Assembly: GCA_000702025.1 (NCBI GenBank)
Contig: JNKJ01000018.1
Span: 62,001 to 126,000 of the forward strand
Reading direction: 5' to 3'
Length of the DNA: 64,000 nt
From: Blautia schinkii DSM 10518
Lineage (GTDB): Bacteria > Bacillota > Clostridia > Lachnospirales > Lachnospiraceae
Program-made: the position numbers and the translations under genes
Shown: one piece after another, positions 53,087-63,322 of the stretch
How the letters are laid out: the number at the start of each line of letters is the position of its first letter
Position numbering within the stretch: the first letter of the stretch is position 1
Notes under the pieces: model-generated
Told to the model about the DNA's origin: nothing
Seen by the model: only the letters and a program-made list of their open reading frames with translations
Databases searched by the model: none

Positions 53087-53924
53087 CAAAACAGCCAAGT
53101 CGATCCTGATTAGCTGCGGAGCCAGATTAGCCCCCTTTGACATTAAGGAAGTACGGGAGCTGATGGAAACCGACGAGATGGAGTTAGACACCATCGGGGA
53201 CAGGAAAACCGTGCTGTTCCTGATAATGAGCGACACGGACACGACATTCAATTTCATTTTAGCAACCTTACAAAGCCAGCTTATAAACCTGCTGTGCGAC
53301 CGGGCCGACGATGTGTACGGCGGGAGGCTTCCCGTCCACGTCCGGCTGATTTTAGACGAGTTTGCGAATATCGGCCAGATACCCAACTTTGACAAGCTGA
53401 TTGCCACAATCCGAAGCCGTGAAATATCGGCCTCCATCATTTTACAGAGCCAGTCACAGCTAAAGGCGATTTATAAGGACGCCGCAGAGATTATCTCTGA
53501 TAACTGTGACTGTACGCTGTTCCTTAGTGGGCGCGGAAAGAACGCCAAGGAAATTTCCGATGTGCTGGGCAAAGAAACCATTGACAGCTACAACCAGTCG
53601 GAAAACAGAGGTTCGCAGGTGTCCCACGGACTGAACTACCAGAAGTTAGGAAAGGAGCTGATGAGCCAGGACGAAATAGCCGTGATGGACGGCGGGAAGT
53701 GTATTTTACAGGTGCGTGGCGTCAGGCCGTTTTTCAGTGAGAAGTACGACCTGACCCGCCACCCGCGATACAAATACCTTTCCGACGCCGACCCGAAGAA
53801 CAAATTTGACGTGGACAGGTTTTTAGCTTCCATGCGCCGCAGGAAAAAACTTGTGGTGACACAGGACGAGGTGTTTGACCTCTACGATATAAACCTGTCG
53901 GACGAGGACGCCGCCGCTTTATAG
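53087..53924 (+). pseudogene. VirD4-type coupling protein, 3' part
   Basis: The remaining 279 codons of the coupling ATPase, beginning KTAKSILISCGARLAPFDIKEVRELMETDE. Walker B is VHVRLILDEFANIGQIPNFDKLIATIRSREI, followed by ASIILQSQSQLKAIYKDAAEIISDNCD, the conserved RecA-fold Gln motif, and FLSGRGKNAKEISDVLG. The upstream half is 35847-36799. No good start signal exists here, so the ATPase is not made unless the nested element excises. An ATG at 53163 could in principle give a fragment lacking Walker A. Confidence 0.93.
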
Positions 53925-54000
53925 CTGGCGGCATTTTTGTACCCGGAATCAGACAACAACATTTTTTGAGCCGCAAACAGCGGCAGAAAGAGAGGAATTT

Positions 54001-54216
54001 ATGGAATTTTTCAACAGTGCAGTAGAAGTTTTACAGACCCTTGTTGTTGCCCTCGGCGGCGGTTTGTGCGTATGGGGTGGTATCAATCTGTTGGAGGGGT
54101 ACGGGCAGGACAATCCAGCCTCCAAAAGTCAGGGCGTCAAGCAGCTTGTCGCCGGTGGCGGCGTGGCCCTGATCGGCATTACCCTTGTCCCCATGCTGTC
54201 CGGGCTGCTGGGCTGA
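54001..54216 (+). CDS. Maff2-family small membrane protein
   Basis: A 71-residue protein with two hydrophobic segments (about 8-28 and 48-68), MEFFNSAVEVLQTLVVALGGGLCVWGGINL, then GQDNPASKSQGVKQLVAGGGVALIG. It resembles a VirB2/TrbC-type pilin-like fold and always sits between virD4 and the VirB6-like gene in this ICE family. Confidence 0.9.
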   Translation: MEFFNSAVEVLQTLVVALGGGLCVWGGINLLEGYGQDNPASKSQGVKQLVAGGGVALIGITLVPMLSGLLG

Positions 54217-54236
54217 TGTTCCCTGTTAAATCCCCT

Positions 54237-54267
54237 CGCGCTCTCCCGCCTGGTGCGGGAGGGCGCG
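54237..54267 (+). promoter_or_regulatory. Strong stem-loop upstream of the VirB6-like gene
   Basis: CGCGCtCTCCCGC (54237-54249) pairs with GCGGGAGgGCGCG (54255-54267) across a 5-nt loop; no T tract follows. It ends directly before the AAGGAGG of the next gene. It probably separates expression of the small abundant Maff2 gene from the genes below, by protecting the mRNA. Confidence 0.65.
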
Positions 54268-54286
54268 GGAAAGGAGGTGTTCCCAC

Positions 54287-55150
54287 TTGATCGGTGAACT
54301 GATAGAGGAATGGATAAAAGGGGTGTTAATCGACGGGATCACGGGCAACTTGTCCGGCCTGTTTGACACGGTAAACCAAAAGGTGGGGGAAGTCGCCGGG
54401 GACGTAGGCATGACGCCGCAGGGCTTTAACAGCGGCATTTTCAGCATGTTAAAAAACCTGTCCGAAACGGTGATACTCCCTATCGCCGCCGCGATTCTGG
54501 CCCTTGTCATGTGCTATGAGCTGATCCAGATGATAACGGAAAAGAACAACATGCACGACATTGACACGTTCATGTTCTTTAAGTGGGCGTTTAAGTCTGC
54601 GGCTGCAATCCTGATTGTGGCAAACACATGGAATATCGTCATGGGGATTTTCGACGCCACACAGAGCGTTGTCAACCAGAGCGCCGGGGTGATTATCTCG
54701 GACACAAGCATTGATATAGCGTCCGTCCTGCCCGATCTGGAAAGCCGCTTGCAGGAAATGAGCGTGGGCGGTCTGCTGGGCTTATGGTTCCAGACGCTTT
54801 TTGTGGGCCTTACCATTCACATTTTATCCATCTGCATTTTTTTAGTCATTTACGGGCGCATGATAGAAATTTATCTTGTGACCTCCCTCGGCCCAATCCC
54901 CCTTGCCATGTTCGGCAACAACGAGTGGCGGGGCGTGAGCCAGAACTACTTAAAATCCCTGCTGGCGCTGGGTTTCCAAGCCTTTTTAATCATGGTGGTG
55001 GTTGGTATCTATTCGGTGCTGATCCAGAATATTGCCACCGTGGACGACATATCCGGCGCGATCTGGGGCTGTATGGGGTACACGGTTTTACTGTGCTTCT
55101 GTCTGTTTAAGACGGGCAGTATTTCCAAAGCCGTGTTTACCGCCCATTAA
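54287..55150 (+). CDS. VirB6/TrbL-like mating-pore protein, TTG start
   Basis: A 287-residue membrane protein with about six helices. The first amphipathic stretch is IGELIEEWIKGVLIDGITGNLSGLFDTV; conserved regions are ILPIAAAILALVMCYELIQMIT and YGRMIEIYLVTSLGPIPLAMFGNNEWRGVSQNYLKSLLALGFQ. It forms the inner-membrane part of the mating channel. TTG 54287 has AAGGAGG 9 nt upstream; no ATG is as well placed. Confidence 0.9.
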   Translation: MIGELIEEWIKGVLIDGITGNLSGLFDTVNQKVGEVAGDVGMTPQGFNSGIFSMLKNLSETVILPIAAAILALVMCYELIQMITEKNNMHDIDTFMFFKWAFKSAAAILIVANTWNIVMGIFDATQSVVNQSAGVIISDTSIDIASVLPDLESRLQEMSVGGLLGLWFQTLFVGLTIHILSICIFLVIYGRMIEIYLVTSLGPIPLAMFGNNEWRGVSQNYLKSLLALGFQAFLIMVVVGIYSVLIQNIATVDDISGAIWGCMGYTVLLCFCLFKTGSISKAVFTAH

Positions 55151-55197
55151 CAGACGGGAGATTCCCTCTCCCCTGAATGAAAGGAGGTGCTTAAACT

Positions 55198-55629
55198 TTG
55201 GCATTTGTAACCGTACCCAAGGACTTGACAAAAGTAAAATCCAAAATGCTGTTCGGGCTGACAAAACGGCAGCTCGTCTGTTTCAGCGGGGCGCTCCTAA
55301 TCAGCGTGCCGCTTTTTTTCTTACTTCGGGGCCGCGTCCCCACCAGCGCGGCGGCGCTTATCATGGTGTTCGCCATGCTGCCGGGGCTGCTTCTCGCCCT
55401 GTATGAACGGCACGGCCAGCCCCTTGAAGTGATTGCCGGACAAATGATTCAGTCTATTTTTATCCGGCCAAAGGAGCGGCCCTACCAGACCAACAACCTG
55501 TACGCCGCGCTCCTGCGGCAACACCAACTGGAAAAGGAGGTAAAAGCGATTGTCCAGAACAGAAAAGAAAACGCCCCAACCGGCGGGCGGAAAACGAAAG
55601 CTGACCCGCGCCGAACGCCGCGAAATTGA
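55198..55629 (+). CDS. PrgI-family mating-pore protein (VirB3-like), TTG start
   Basis: A 143-residue protein with two adjacent helices (about 28-47 and 52-70). PKDLTKVKSKMLFGLTKRQLVCFSGALL is the PrgI signature, and the C-terminus is basic. It normally anchors the VirB4 ATPase at the membrane. TTG 55198 has AAAGGAGG upstream. Its last 80 bp overlap the virB4 start. Confidence 0.9.
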   Translation: MAFVTVPKDLTKVKSKMLFGLTKRQLVCFSGALLISVPLFFLLRGRVPTSAAALIMVFAMLPGLLLALYERHGQPLEVIAGQMIQSIFIRPKERPYQTNNLYAALLRQHQLEKEVKAIVQNRKENAPTGGRKTKADPRRTPRN

Positions 55630-58314
55630 GGCGGTGATCCGCAGGTATCAGGGCGACGGAAAGCCCCATACCGCGCAGGACAGTATTCCCTATGAAGCCA
55701 TGTACCCGGACGGTATCTGCCGGATTGACAGGCGCACGTTCTCCAAGACCATTGAATTTGACGACATCAATTACCAGCTCGCGCAGGCCGACGACCGGAC
55801 GGCTACCTTTGAAAGCCTGTGCGACTTATACAACTATGTGGATTCCTCCATCAAGATTCAGCTCTCCCTTGTCAACCGCAGGGACGACCCGGAACAGTTT
55901 TCCCACAGCTTTGAGATCGCCCCGCAGGGGGACGACTTCGACGACATCAGGGAGGAATACACCAATATCCTGCAAACGCAGCTCTCCCGTGGCAACAACG
56001 GCATTGTAAAGACCAAGTATCTGACCTTTACCATCGAGGCCGACGGCCTGAAAATGGCGCGTTCAAGGCTGAACCGGATTGAAACCGACCTGTTAGGCTA
56101 CTTCAAGGTGATGGGTGTTCCGGCGCACGCGCTGGACGGGAAAGAACGGCTCTCGGCGCTGCATGGGGTATTCCACCCGGACGGGGAGCCGTTTGCCTTT
56201 GACTGGAAATGGCTGGCCCCGTCCGGCCTTTCCACCAAGGATTTTATTGCCCCGTCCTCGTTCCGCTTCGGCAACGGGCGCATGTTCGGCATGGGCGGCA
56301 AGTACGGCGCGGTGAGCTTCTTACAGATTTTAGCGCCGGAGCTGTCGGACAAAATGCTGGCCGATTTTCTGGACACGGAAACCAGTATTGTTGTCAACCT
56401 CCATGTGCAGGCCGTAGACCAGTCGGAAGCAATCAAGACCGTCAAGCGCAAGATCACCGACCTTGACGCCATGAAGATTCAGGAGCAGAAACGGGCAATC
56501 CGCAGCGGCTACGACATGGATATTCTGCCGTCCGACCTCGCCACCTACGGCAAGGAAGCCAAGGCGCTGCTGGACGAGCTGCAAAGCCGGAATGAGCGCC
56601 TGTTTCTGGTGACATTCCTTGTCCTCAACGTGGCGGACACCAAGGCCAAGCTGGAAAACGACGTGTTCCGGGCGGCTGGCGTGGCGCAGAAATACAACTG
56701 CGCCCTGACCCGCCTTGACTACCAGCAGGAACAGGGGCTTATGAGCAGCCTGCCGCTGGGCCTTAACCAGATCAGGATTCAGCGGGCCTTGACGACTTCC
56801 AGCGTGGCGGTGTTCGTGCCGTTCGTCACACAGGAGCTTTTCCAAGGCGGGAACGCCCTGTACTACGGCCTCAATTCCGTGTCCCACAACATGATTATGT
56901 TAGACCGCAAACGCGCCCGCTGTCCCAACGGTTTGAAGCTGGGAACCCCCGGAAGCGGAAAATCCATGAGCTGTAAATCGGAGATTGTCAGTATCTTCCT
57001 CTGTACGCCGGACGACATCTGTATCTGTGACCCGGAGGCAGAATACTACCCGCTTGTGGAACGGCTCCACGGCCAGACCGTCCGGCTGTCCCCCACCAGC
57101 AAAGACTATCTGAACCCCTTAGAAATCAACTTGAACTATTCGGAGGACGAAAGCCCGCTTGCCTTAAAGAGCGACTTTGTGCTGTCGTTCTGTGAGCTGG
57201 TGATGGGCGGCAAGAACGGGCTGGAACCCATTGAAAAGACGGTAATCGACCGGGCCGTACAGGTGATTTACCGGCCCTATCTGGCAGACCCCCGCCCGGA
57301 AAACATGCCGATCCTGTCCGACCTCCACGCGGCGCTGTTGGCGCAGCATATCCCGGAGGCCGACCGGGTGGCGCAGGCCCTTGACTTATATGTGTCCGGT
57401 TCCCTAAACGTATTCAACCACCGGACGAACATTGACATCACCAACCGGATTGTGGCCTTTGATATTAAATCGCTGGGGAAGCAGCTTAAAAAGCTGGGTA
57501 TGCTCATTGTCCAAGACCAGATATGGGGCCGTGTGACGGCCAACCGCAGCCAAGGACGGGCGACGTGGTATTTCTGCGACGAATTTCACCTGCTCCTAAA
57601 GGAAGAACAGACGGCGGCTTTTAGCTGTGAGATTTGGAAGCGCTTTCGGAAATGGGGAGGTAAACAACGCTGTGCTTAAAAGCCTGCAAAGGAGTACAGC
57701 GGTTGCCGTCCTGACCGGAGCCGGAATCAGACGGTCAGGAGAACCAGCGGGAAAGAATACGGGAAAGGTTTTGCAGTCCCAACCCGAATGGAAGTCCTGT
57801 TTTAACAGGCAGGACACATGCAACGCATAGGGCCTGAACCCCGGCCTGCGACAGCCGGGAATATAACGGCCCCAAGAGTTCCCGCTATCAGTCCGGCCAG
57901 CGGCGCAGAGCCGCCGGATAAAAAGATATGCTATGCCGGGCGTGAATGGACACGCCGCTGAAAATGGGCGAAAGCCCCGGAGGGACGGATAAAAAGCCGT
58001 CCGTTAATCACAACCAGATACCCACAGGCGCGACGCAGAACGTCAAAGACCTTTTATCTTCCCCGGAGATTGAAAATATCCTTGAAAACAGTGATTTTAT
58101 CTGCCTCTTGAATCAGGCCAGCGGCGACCGGAAAATCCTTGCCGACCGGCTGAACCTCTCCCCGCAGCAACAGGCGTACATCAGCAATTCCGAACCGGGC
58201 GAGGGGCTTTTGATTTATGAGAACGTGATCCTGCCCTTTACCAACCCAATCCCGAAAAACACACAGCTCTACCAGATCATGACGACCCGGTTAGAGGAAG
58301 TCACCGGCGCATAA
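55550..58314 (+). CDS. VirB4-type conjugation ATPase, split by a group I intron (join 55550-57661, 58018-58314)
   Basis: Spliced, the gene encodes 802 residues, the usual VirB4/TrsE length. TTG 55550 has AAGGAGG 9 nt upstream. Exon 1 (704 codons) carries Walker A LGTPGSGKSMSCKSEIVSIFL and ends after Walker B ATWYFCDEFHLLLKEEQT and FRKWGG. Without splicing the frame ends at KQRCA. Exon 2 (98 codons) begins IPTGATQNVKDLLSSPE, the conserved TQN motif, and continues to ENVILPFTNPIPKN. The intron lies between two codons in the most conserved catalytic part, so splicing is needed for function. The ATPase energises assembly of the mating channel. Confidence 0.93.
57662..58017 (+). ncRNA. Group I self-splicing intron in virB4, no ORF
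   Basis: The 356-nt insert follows a T (57661) and ends in G (58017), the group I rule, and its removal restores VirB4 exactly. Core helices can be read: P3 TCAGG (57735-57739) with CCTGA (57833-57837); P-element GCGGGAAA (57747-57754) with CCCG near 57783; P7 GCATAG (57825-57830) with CTATGC (57931-57936). The J8/7-like AAGATAT (57923-57929) lies directly before the P7 3' strand. P9-type hairpins follow: GGCGTG/CACGCC (57939-57956), GGGC-GAAA-GCCC (57966-57977) and GGACGG/CCGTCC. P1 is short (exon AGGT with intron GCCT). No homing endonuclease is encoded. Confidence 0.87.
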
Positions 58315-58332
58315 GCGAAAGGAGGCTGATTG

Positions 58333-59124
58333 ATGAACGAAACGCTTACCGTCCCCATCGGGGAACAGGAACATTTGAAAGAGTTTTTCCGGGCGCTGAA
58401 CGAAAACGGCCAGAAACAGGAAGCCGCCGACTTTTCTTCCCTTGTGGCCCAATTAGGCCAGATGGAAAAACAGTATGCGGCGGTGCTGTCCGAGCTGAAA
58501 ACCGTGCAGGGGCAGCTTGACCGGATTCAGGATAAGGGAATCCGGGCGGCGCTCAAAAAGGGCGTCACGGCCATACAGAACAAGGTGGAGCAGGCCAAGG
58601 AACAGTTAGGCCAGATCAGGGCGGACTTGTCCCAATCGGTGAAGCAGGCCCTCTCCGACGCCAGACAGCAGGGCATTTCCGCCTTACAGAAAGCGGTTGA
58701 TTTTATAGGGCTGAAAGCGGCCCTGACCGATATGCAGGGCAGCTTACACGCTTCCGTTTCCCGCACCCAAAAGAGCATTGACCGGATCAATGCCGTGGGG
58801 AGCGAGCTTCACGCACTCAACGAACATACCAAGAATTTAGGCCGCGTCCTGACCGGCAGGGAAACCAAAGAACTGACCGCACGGAATGAGGATAAAGGCG
58901 TCCTTGCGGCGGTTGCCAAGCCCCTGAAACAATCGAAATCCATCATGGAGGGCATGGAAAGAGGCGTCACCCGCGCCTTACAGAGCGTTGGCCGTCTGGA
59001 ACAGGCCGCAGCCAAGGGGCGGGAGGAAAAGCCCTCTGTCCGGGCGGAATTAAAGACCGCGAAACAGAAAGAACCCCCTAAGAAACCGCCCACCCCGCAA
59101 AAGCTGAAAGAGGCGAGTTTATAG
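58333..59124 (+). CDS. DUF6674-like coiled-coil ICE protein
   Basis: A 263-residue, largely helical soluble protein (MNETLTVPIGEQEHLKEFFRALNENGQKQEAADFSSLVAQLGQME). It has a long coiled coil at about 35-165 and a Lys/Pro-rich tail. DUF6674-type proteins always follow virB4 in this ICE family; their role is unknown. ATG 58333 has AAAGGAGG 7 nt upstream. Confidence 0.82.
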   Translation: MNETLTVPIGEQEHLKEFFRALNENGQKQEAADFSSLVAQLGQMEKQYAAVLSELKTVQGQLDRIQDKGIRAALKKGVTAIQNKVEQAKEQLGQIRADLSQSVKQALSDARQQGISALQKAVDFIGLKAALTDMQGSLHASVSRTQKSIDRINAVGSELHALNEHTKNLGRVLTGRETKELTARNEDKGVLAAVAKPLKQSKSIMEGMERGVTRALQSVGRLEQAAAKGREEKPSVRAELKTAKQKEPPKKPPTPQKLKEASL

Positions 59125-59154
59125 GACGTGGGGGCAGAAAGAAGGTGATCCACG

Positions 59155-61122
59155 ATGAAACAACTGAAACCCCGCGATAAGATCGTCCAGAAAATGACCC
59201 GTGACGGCCTGACCCTTGAAAACCAGACCACCGGCGAGGTGGAGAACATTTCCGACCGGGCCGTGGAACCGGAGCTTACCGCCCCGGAAATCGGCGGCAC
59301 GGCGGAAAAGGCGCTGGAACGGGCCGACACCATGAATAACCGCCACAAAGCAAAAAAGGCGGCAAAGCAGGCCACCGCCGACGCCGTGGAGGGGGACGCG
59401 GCCCTGCACCGCCCATCTTCCCGGCTGCAACTGACCGAGGAAGAACGGGCCGACCCGGATATGCAGAAATATATCCGTAAGTCCGATAAACGGGCCGACA
59501 AGCTGGATAAGGCGCGGGAGAAAATCCCCCATCAGCATACCGTTCGCAAACAGCGGATTTATGACGAGGCCAGCGGCAGGGGGAAAACACGGCTGCACAT
59601 GGAGCAGGTAGAAAAGCCAGCCCCCAAGCTAAAGCCCAATCCCATGAACCGCCCGGCGCAGGAAATCGGTCTTGCCGTCCACGGGAAAATCCATGAGGTG
59701 GAACACGACAACGTGGGCGTGGAAAGCGGCCATAAGGGGGAAGAACTGGCGGAGCGGCAGATGGGAAAAGCAATTCGTAAAGGAATGGAACGCCATAAGC
59801 TCAAACCCTACCGGGCCGCTTCCAAGGCGGAGCAAAAGGCCCTGAAAGCCAACGCCGAGTATTTCTATCAAAAGTCCCTGCGGGATAACCCGCAGATGGC
59901 GGCGTCGGCTGGCAATCCCGTGTCCCGTCTCTGGCAGAAACAGCGGATCAAGCGACAGTATGCCAAGGCAGCGCGGGCGGCAGGCCAGACCGCGCAGGGG
60001 GCCGCGAAAGCAGCCGGAGCCACCGGGAGGGCCGCGAAAGCGGCGGCAAAGGAAAGCGGGCGCACCGCCTCCTTTGTGGTACGCCACTGGAAAGGCGTCC
60101 TGCTGGCCGGGGCCTTACTCCTGTTGACCGCCCTCGTCATGGGGAGCCTGCAATCCTGCACGGCCATGTTCGGCAGCGTGGGAAGCGGTTTCGCCGCAAC
60201 CTCCTATCTGTCAGAGGACGCGGATATGCTGGGCGCGGAGGCGGACTATGCAGCCAAGGAAACGGAGCTTAAAGATTATCTGGACAGCTATGAAAGCACC
60301 CACGATTATGACGAATACCATTTTGACCTTGACGAGATCGGCCATGACCCTTATGTGCTGACTTCCATTTTATCGGCGCTGCATGACGGCGTATACACAC
60401 AGGCCGATGTGCAGGGCGACCTTGCCATGCTGTTTGAAAAGCAATACACCCTGACCGAGCGCGTGGAAGTGGAGGTTCGCTACCGGACGGAAACCCACAC
60501 GGACAGCGACGGCAACGAATACGAGGAAGAAGTCCCCTACGACTACTATATCTGCTATGTGACACTGGAAAACTTCGACCTCTCCCACCTGCCCGTCTAT
60601 GTCATGGACGAGGACAAATTAAGCCTGTATTCCCTGTATATGTCCGGTCTGGGGAACCGCCCGGATTTATTCGGCACAGGCCAGTACCCCAACGCCTCCA
60701 CCCTAAAAGAGCCGACCTACTACGAGATTCCCCCGGAGGCATTAGAGGACGAAACCTTTAAGGCCATGATTACCGAGGCGGAAAAGTACATCGGCTTCCC
60801 CTATGTCTGGGGCGGCAGCTCCCCGGCCACCAGCTTTGATTGCAGCGGCTTTCTGTCATGGGTGGTGAATCATTCCGGCTGGAACGTGGGGCGGCTGGGG
60901 GCGCAGGGGCTTTATGACTACTGTACCCCCGTTTCCCCGTCACAGGCGAGGCCCGGCGACCTTGTGTTTTTCGTCGGGACGTATGATACCCCCGGCGTAT
61001 CCCACTGTGGGCTGTACGTTGGGAACCATGTCATGCTGCATTGTGGCGACCCAATCAGTTACACAAGCATTGATTCAAGCTACTGGCAATCCCATTTTTA
61101 CAGCTTCGGCAGGCTTCCATAA
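59155..61122 (+). CDS. CD1108-like protein with NlpC/P60 peptidase domain
   Basis: A 655-residue protein. The N-terminal about 300 residues are basic and Ala/Lys-rich (cytoplasmic). One membrane helix follows (VLLAGALLLLTALVMGSLQ, about 315-335), then an extracellular spacer. The C-terminal NlpC/P60 domain has the catalytic Cys in SFDCSGFLSWVV, His in GVSHCGLYVG and a third polar residue near MLHCGDP. It should open the wall peptidoglycan for the mating channel (VirB1-like role). AAGGTG precedes the ATG. Confidence 0.9.
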   Translation: MKQLKPRDKIVQKMTRDGLTLENQTTGEVENISDRAVEPELTAPEIGGTAEKALERADTMNNRHKAKKAAKQATADAVEGDAALHRPSSRLQLTEEERADPDMQKYIRKSDKRADKLDKAREKIPHQHTVRKQRIYDEASGRGKTRLHMEQVEKPAPKLKPNPMNRPAQEIGLAVHGKIHEVEHDNVGVESGHKGEELAERQMGKAIRKGMERHKLKPYRAASKAEQKALKANAEYFYQKSLRDNPQMAASAGNPVSRLWQKQRIKRQYAKAARAAGQTAQGAAKAAGATGRAAKAAAKESGRTASFVVRHWKGVLLAGALLLLTALVMGSLQSCTAMFGSVGSGFAATSYLSEDADMLGAEADYAAKETELKDYLDSYESTHDYDEYHFDLDEIGHDPYVLTSILSALHDGVYTQADVQGDLAMLFEKQYTLTERVEVEVRYRTETHTDSDGNEYEEEVPYDYYICYVTLENFDLSHLPVYVMDEDKLSLYSLYMSGLGNRPDLFGTGQYPNASTLKEPTYYEIPPEALEDETFKAMITEAEKYIGFPYVWGGSSPATSFDCSGFLSWVVNHSGWNVGRLGAQGLYDYCTPVSPSQARPGDLVFFVGTYDTPGVSHCGLYVGNHVMLHCGDPISYTSIDSSYWQSHFYSFGRLP

Positions 61123-61161
61123 CCGGGAACCTGCCGTTATTTTTGAAAGGAGTTTTGACCT

Positions 61162-61428
61162 ATGGCAGTAAACAGACTGGAACGCATTGAAAAAGAAATT
61201 CAGAAAACCAAGACCAAGATCGCGGAGTTTCAAAAGCAGCTTAAAGAGCTGGAAGCGCAGAAAACCGAACAGGAAAATTTGCAGATTATCCAGCAGGTAC
61301 GCGCCCTGAACTTAACACCGGAGCAGCTTGCGGCATTTCTGCGTAACAACGCCATGCAGACCCCGGCCACCGCTGGGAGCTTTGAGGAAAAGGAGGAAAA
61401 CGACCATGAAGAACCTGACGAGATGTAA
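61162..61428 (+). CDS. DUF4315-like small coiled-coil protein
   Basis: An 88-residue protein ([56 protein letters not shown]). DUF4315 proteins sit between the NlpC and CD1107-type genes of this ICE family and have no known function. AAAGGAG precedes the ATG. Overlaps the next gene by 23 bp. Confidence 0.88.
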   Translation: MAVNRLERIEKEIQKTKTKIAEFQKQLKELEAQKTEQENLQIIQQVRALNLTPEQLAAFLRNNAMQTPATAGSFEEKEENDHEEPDEM

Positions 61429-63322
61429 ACGGGCCGTGGCGCTTCTGCTGTGTGCCCTGATCCTGTGTGTCCCCCTGCTGGGGCTTGCGGCCCCGGCACA
61501 GGCCGGGCCGGGGGAAAGCACGGTTTCCGGGAATGAGGCCCCGGAGGAAAGCAGCGTCCCCACCGTAGAGGAAAGTGTTGTACCGGAGCAGACGGAGCCG
61601 CCCACAGAACCGGCCACACCGGAGCAGACGGAACCGCCTGCGGAATCGACGGAACCGGGGCAGACAGAGCCACCCACGGAACCGACAGTCCCGGAGCCGG
61701 AAGCCTGCACCTGTGAAGTGAAATGCACGGCGGACGCGCCAAACGGGGATTGCCCGATCTGCAAGACCGACGTTTCCAAGTGTGCGGCAAAAGAGCCGGA
61801 ACCGGCCCCGCCTATCTGTACCTGCACTGTGAAATGTGCGGAGGGGGCTGTCAATCAGGATTGCCCCGTCTGCAAGCTGGATAGAAACGGCTGCGTGGGA
61901 AAGGCCCCGGAGCCGACCCCGCCCCCGGAACCGGCCTATACCATCACCCTTGTTGCCCCGTCCGGCTGGTACACCAAGGCGGCAGACGTGGAAATCCGTA
62001 TCGCGGATTTGAACAATACCGGCTGGCAAAAGGTGGAGTACAAAATCGAGCGCGGCGGCAGCCTGATTGACTTAACCGACGATCTGGCCGATACCGACCG
62101 GGTAAAGGTGGAAATCACGGAGAACTGCACCGTGTATGTGGTTGTCACCGATAAGGACGGCAAGGCCCACACCAAGAGCCGCTACATCGAATGTTTCGAC
62201 CGCACCGCCCCCACGGTTAAAGCAGGGATTGACGGGAAAATGCTGCGTGTGGAAGCAAGCGACGAGCTATCCGGCATTGACGCCATTTACATTGACGGCG
62301 ACCGCTACGAAGATTTGACGAACGGAACGCTGGACGTGCGGCTGCGGGATTTGGACGATGATTATAAGCAGATTTCCGTCCAGTCCGTGGACTATGCAGG
62401 CAACAAGTCCAAGACCGTGCAGCTCAATAACCCGAATTATGAAGAACCGGAGAATCAGAAAGACCGGGAGAACAAAAAATCGTCCGTCACCTGCCCGGAA
62501 ACTTCAAAACCGGCAACCACCGGCCCGGCCATCACAACGACCACACCCACCACGCCACCGGCGACGGCGGCACCCACTTCCGCCACCACCACAGCCGGAA
62601 GCACGACGGCCAAGCCTGCCAGCACAGGAGGCGGCAAGACTTCCGGCGCGGGAGGCGGTACTTCCACCACCAGGGAATCCGGGGAGAAGCAGGAGGAAAA
62701 AGACGAAGCCACGGGCGGCATGGAGCCGGAACCCCTGACACCGGCTGGCAACGCCGGGCTGGTAGACGACTTCTATGACGGGGAAAAGCAGCTTATCACT
62801 GTCACCACCAAAAGCGGCAACTATTTTTATATCCTGATTGACCGAACCAATGAGGACAAGGAAAGCGCCGTCCACTTCCTGAATCAGGTGGACGAGGCCG
62901 ACTTGATGGCGCTTATGGACGACGGGAAGAAAGAGAAAGCCCCTGCCTGCACCTGTACGGAGAAATGCAGGGCCGGGGCCGTCAATACCGCCTGTCCTGT
63001 CTGTAAAACCAACCTAAGCGAATGTACCGGGCCGGAGCCGCAGGCGCAGGAGCCGGAGGAACCCGCTGCCCCGGAGAAAGAGGCCACGGGAGGTAATACG
63101 GGCGGGCTTATGATCCTGCTTGTGGTAGTGCTGGCTGGTGGCGGCGCGGCCCTGTATTACTTCAAGTTCCGCAAGCCCAAGCAGAGCGTGAAAGGAAACG
63201 ACGATCTTGACGAATACGAGTTTGACGACGAAGATTTCGAGGACGAGGAACCCATAAAAGAGGACGAATACAGCGCAGACGGGAACGACACCCCGGAGCA
63301 GGAAAAGGAGGACGAGGAATGA
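61406..63322 (+). CDS. DUF4366/CD1107-like surface protein with Cys-rich repeats
   Basis: A 638-residue cell-surface protein. It has a signal peptide ([19 protein letters not shown], cleavage near AQA) and Pro/Glu/Thr-rich spacers (repeats of EQTEPP). Three Cys-rich modules share CTC.VKC then C.ICK or C.VCK (near residues 98, 141 and 513). A central Ig-like domain reads [18 protein letters not shown], and a Thr-rich spacer follows. A C-terminal anchor ([22 protein letters not shown]) is followed by an acidic tail. ATG 61406 has AAGGAGG 8 nt upstream. It is probably a mating-pair surface component; no function is proven. Confidence 0.88.
   Translation: MKNLTRCKRAVALLLCALILCVPLLGLAAPAQAGPGESTVSGNEAPEESSVPTVEESVVPEQTEPPTEPATPEQTEPPAESTEPGQTEPPTEPTVPEPEACTCEVKCTADAPNGDCPICKTDVSKCAAKEPEPAPPICTCTVKCAEGAVNQDCPVCKLDRNGCVGKAPEPTPPPEPAYTITLVAPSGWYTKAADVEIRIADLNNTGWQKVEYKIERGGSLIDLTDDLADTDRVKVEITENCTVYVVVTDKDGKAHTKSRYIECFDRTAPTVKAGIDGKMLRVEASDELSGIDAIYIDGDRYEDLTNGTLDVRLRDLDDDYKQISVQSVDYAGNKSKTVQLNNPNYEEPENQKDRENKKSSVTCPETSKPATTGPAITTTTPTTPPATAAPTSATTTAGSTTAKPASTGGGKTSGAGGGTSTTRESGEKQEEKDEATGGMEPEPLTPAGNAGLVDDFYDGEKQLITVTTKSGNYFYILIDRTNEDKESAVHFLNQVDEADLMALMDDGKKEKAPACTCTEKCRAGAVNTACPVCKTNLSECTGPEPQAQEPEEPAAPEKEATGGNTGGLMILLVVVLAGGGAALYYFKFRKPKQSVKGNDDLDEYEFDDEDFEDEEPIKEDEYSADGNDTPEQEKEDEE

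Noticed and set aside
53163..53924. Stand-alone 253-residue ATPase gene
   Set aside because: It lacks Walker A and a proper start; it is the 3' part of the split virD4.
57662..58017. Group II intron or IS605-type IStron
   Set aside because: No GUGYG start, no domain V hairpin, no transposase or TnpB; the T/G boundaries and P7-J8/7 pattern fit group I instead.
57946..58314. Separate 122-residue protein starting inside the insert
   Set aside because: Its first 24 codons are intron sequence with no ribosome-binding site; from codon 25 it is simply VirB4 exon 2.
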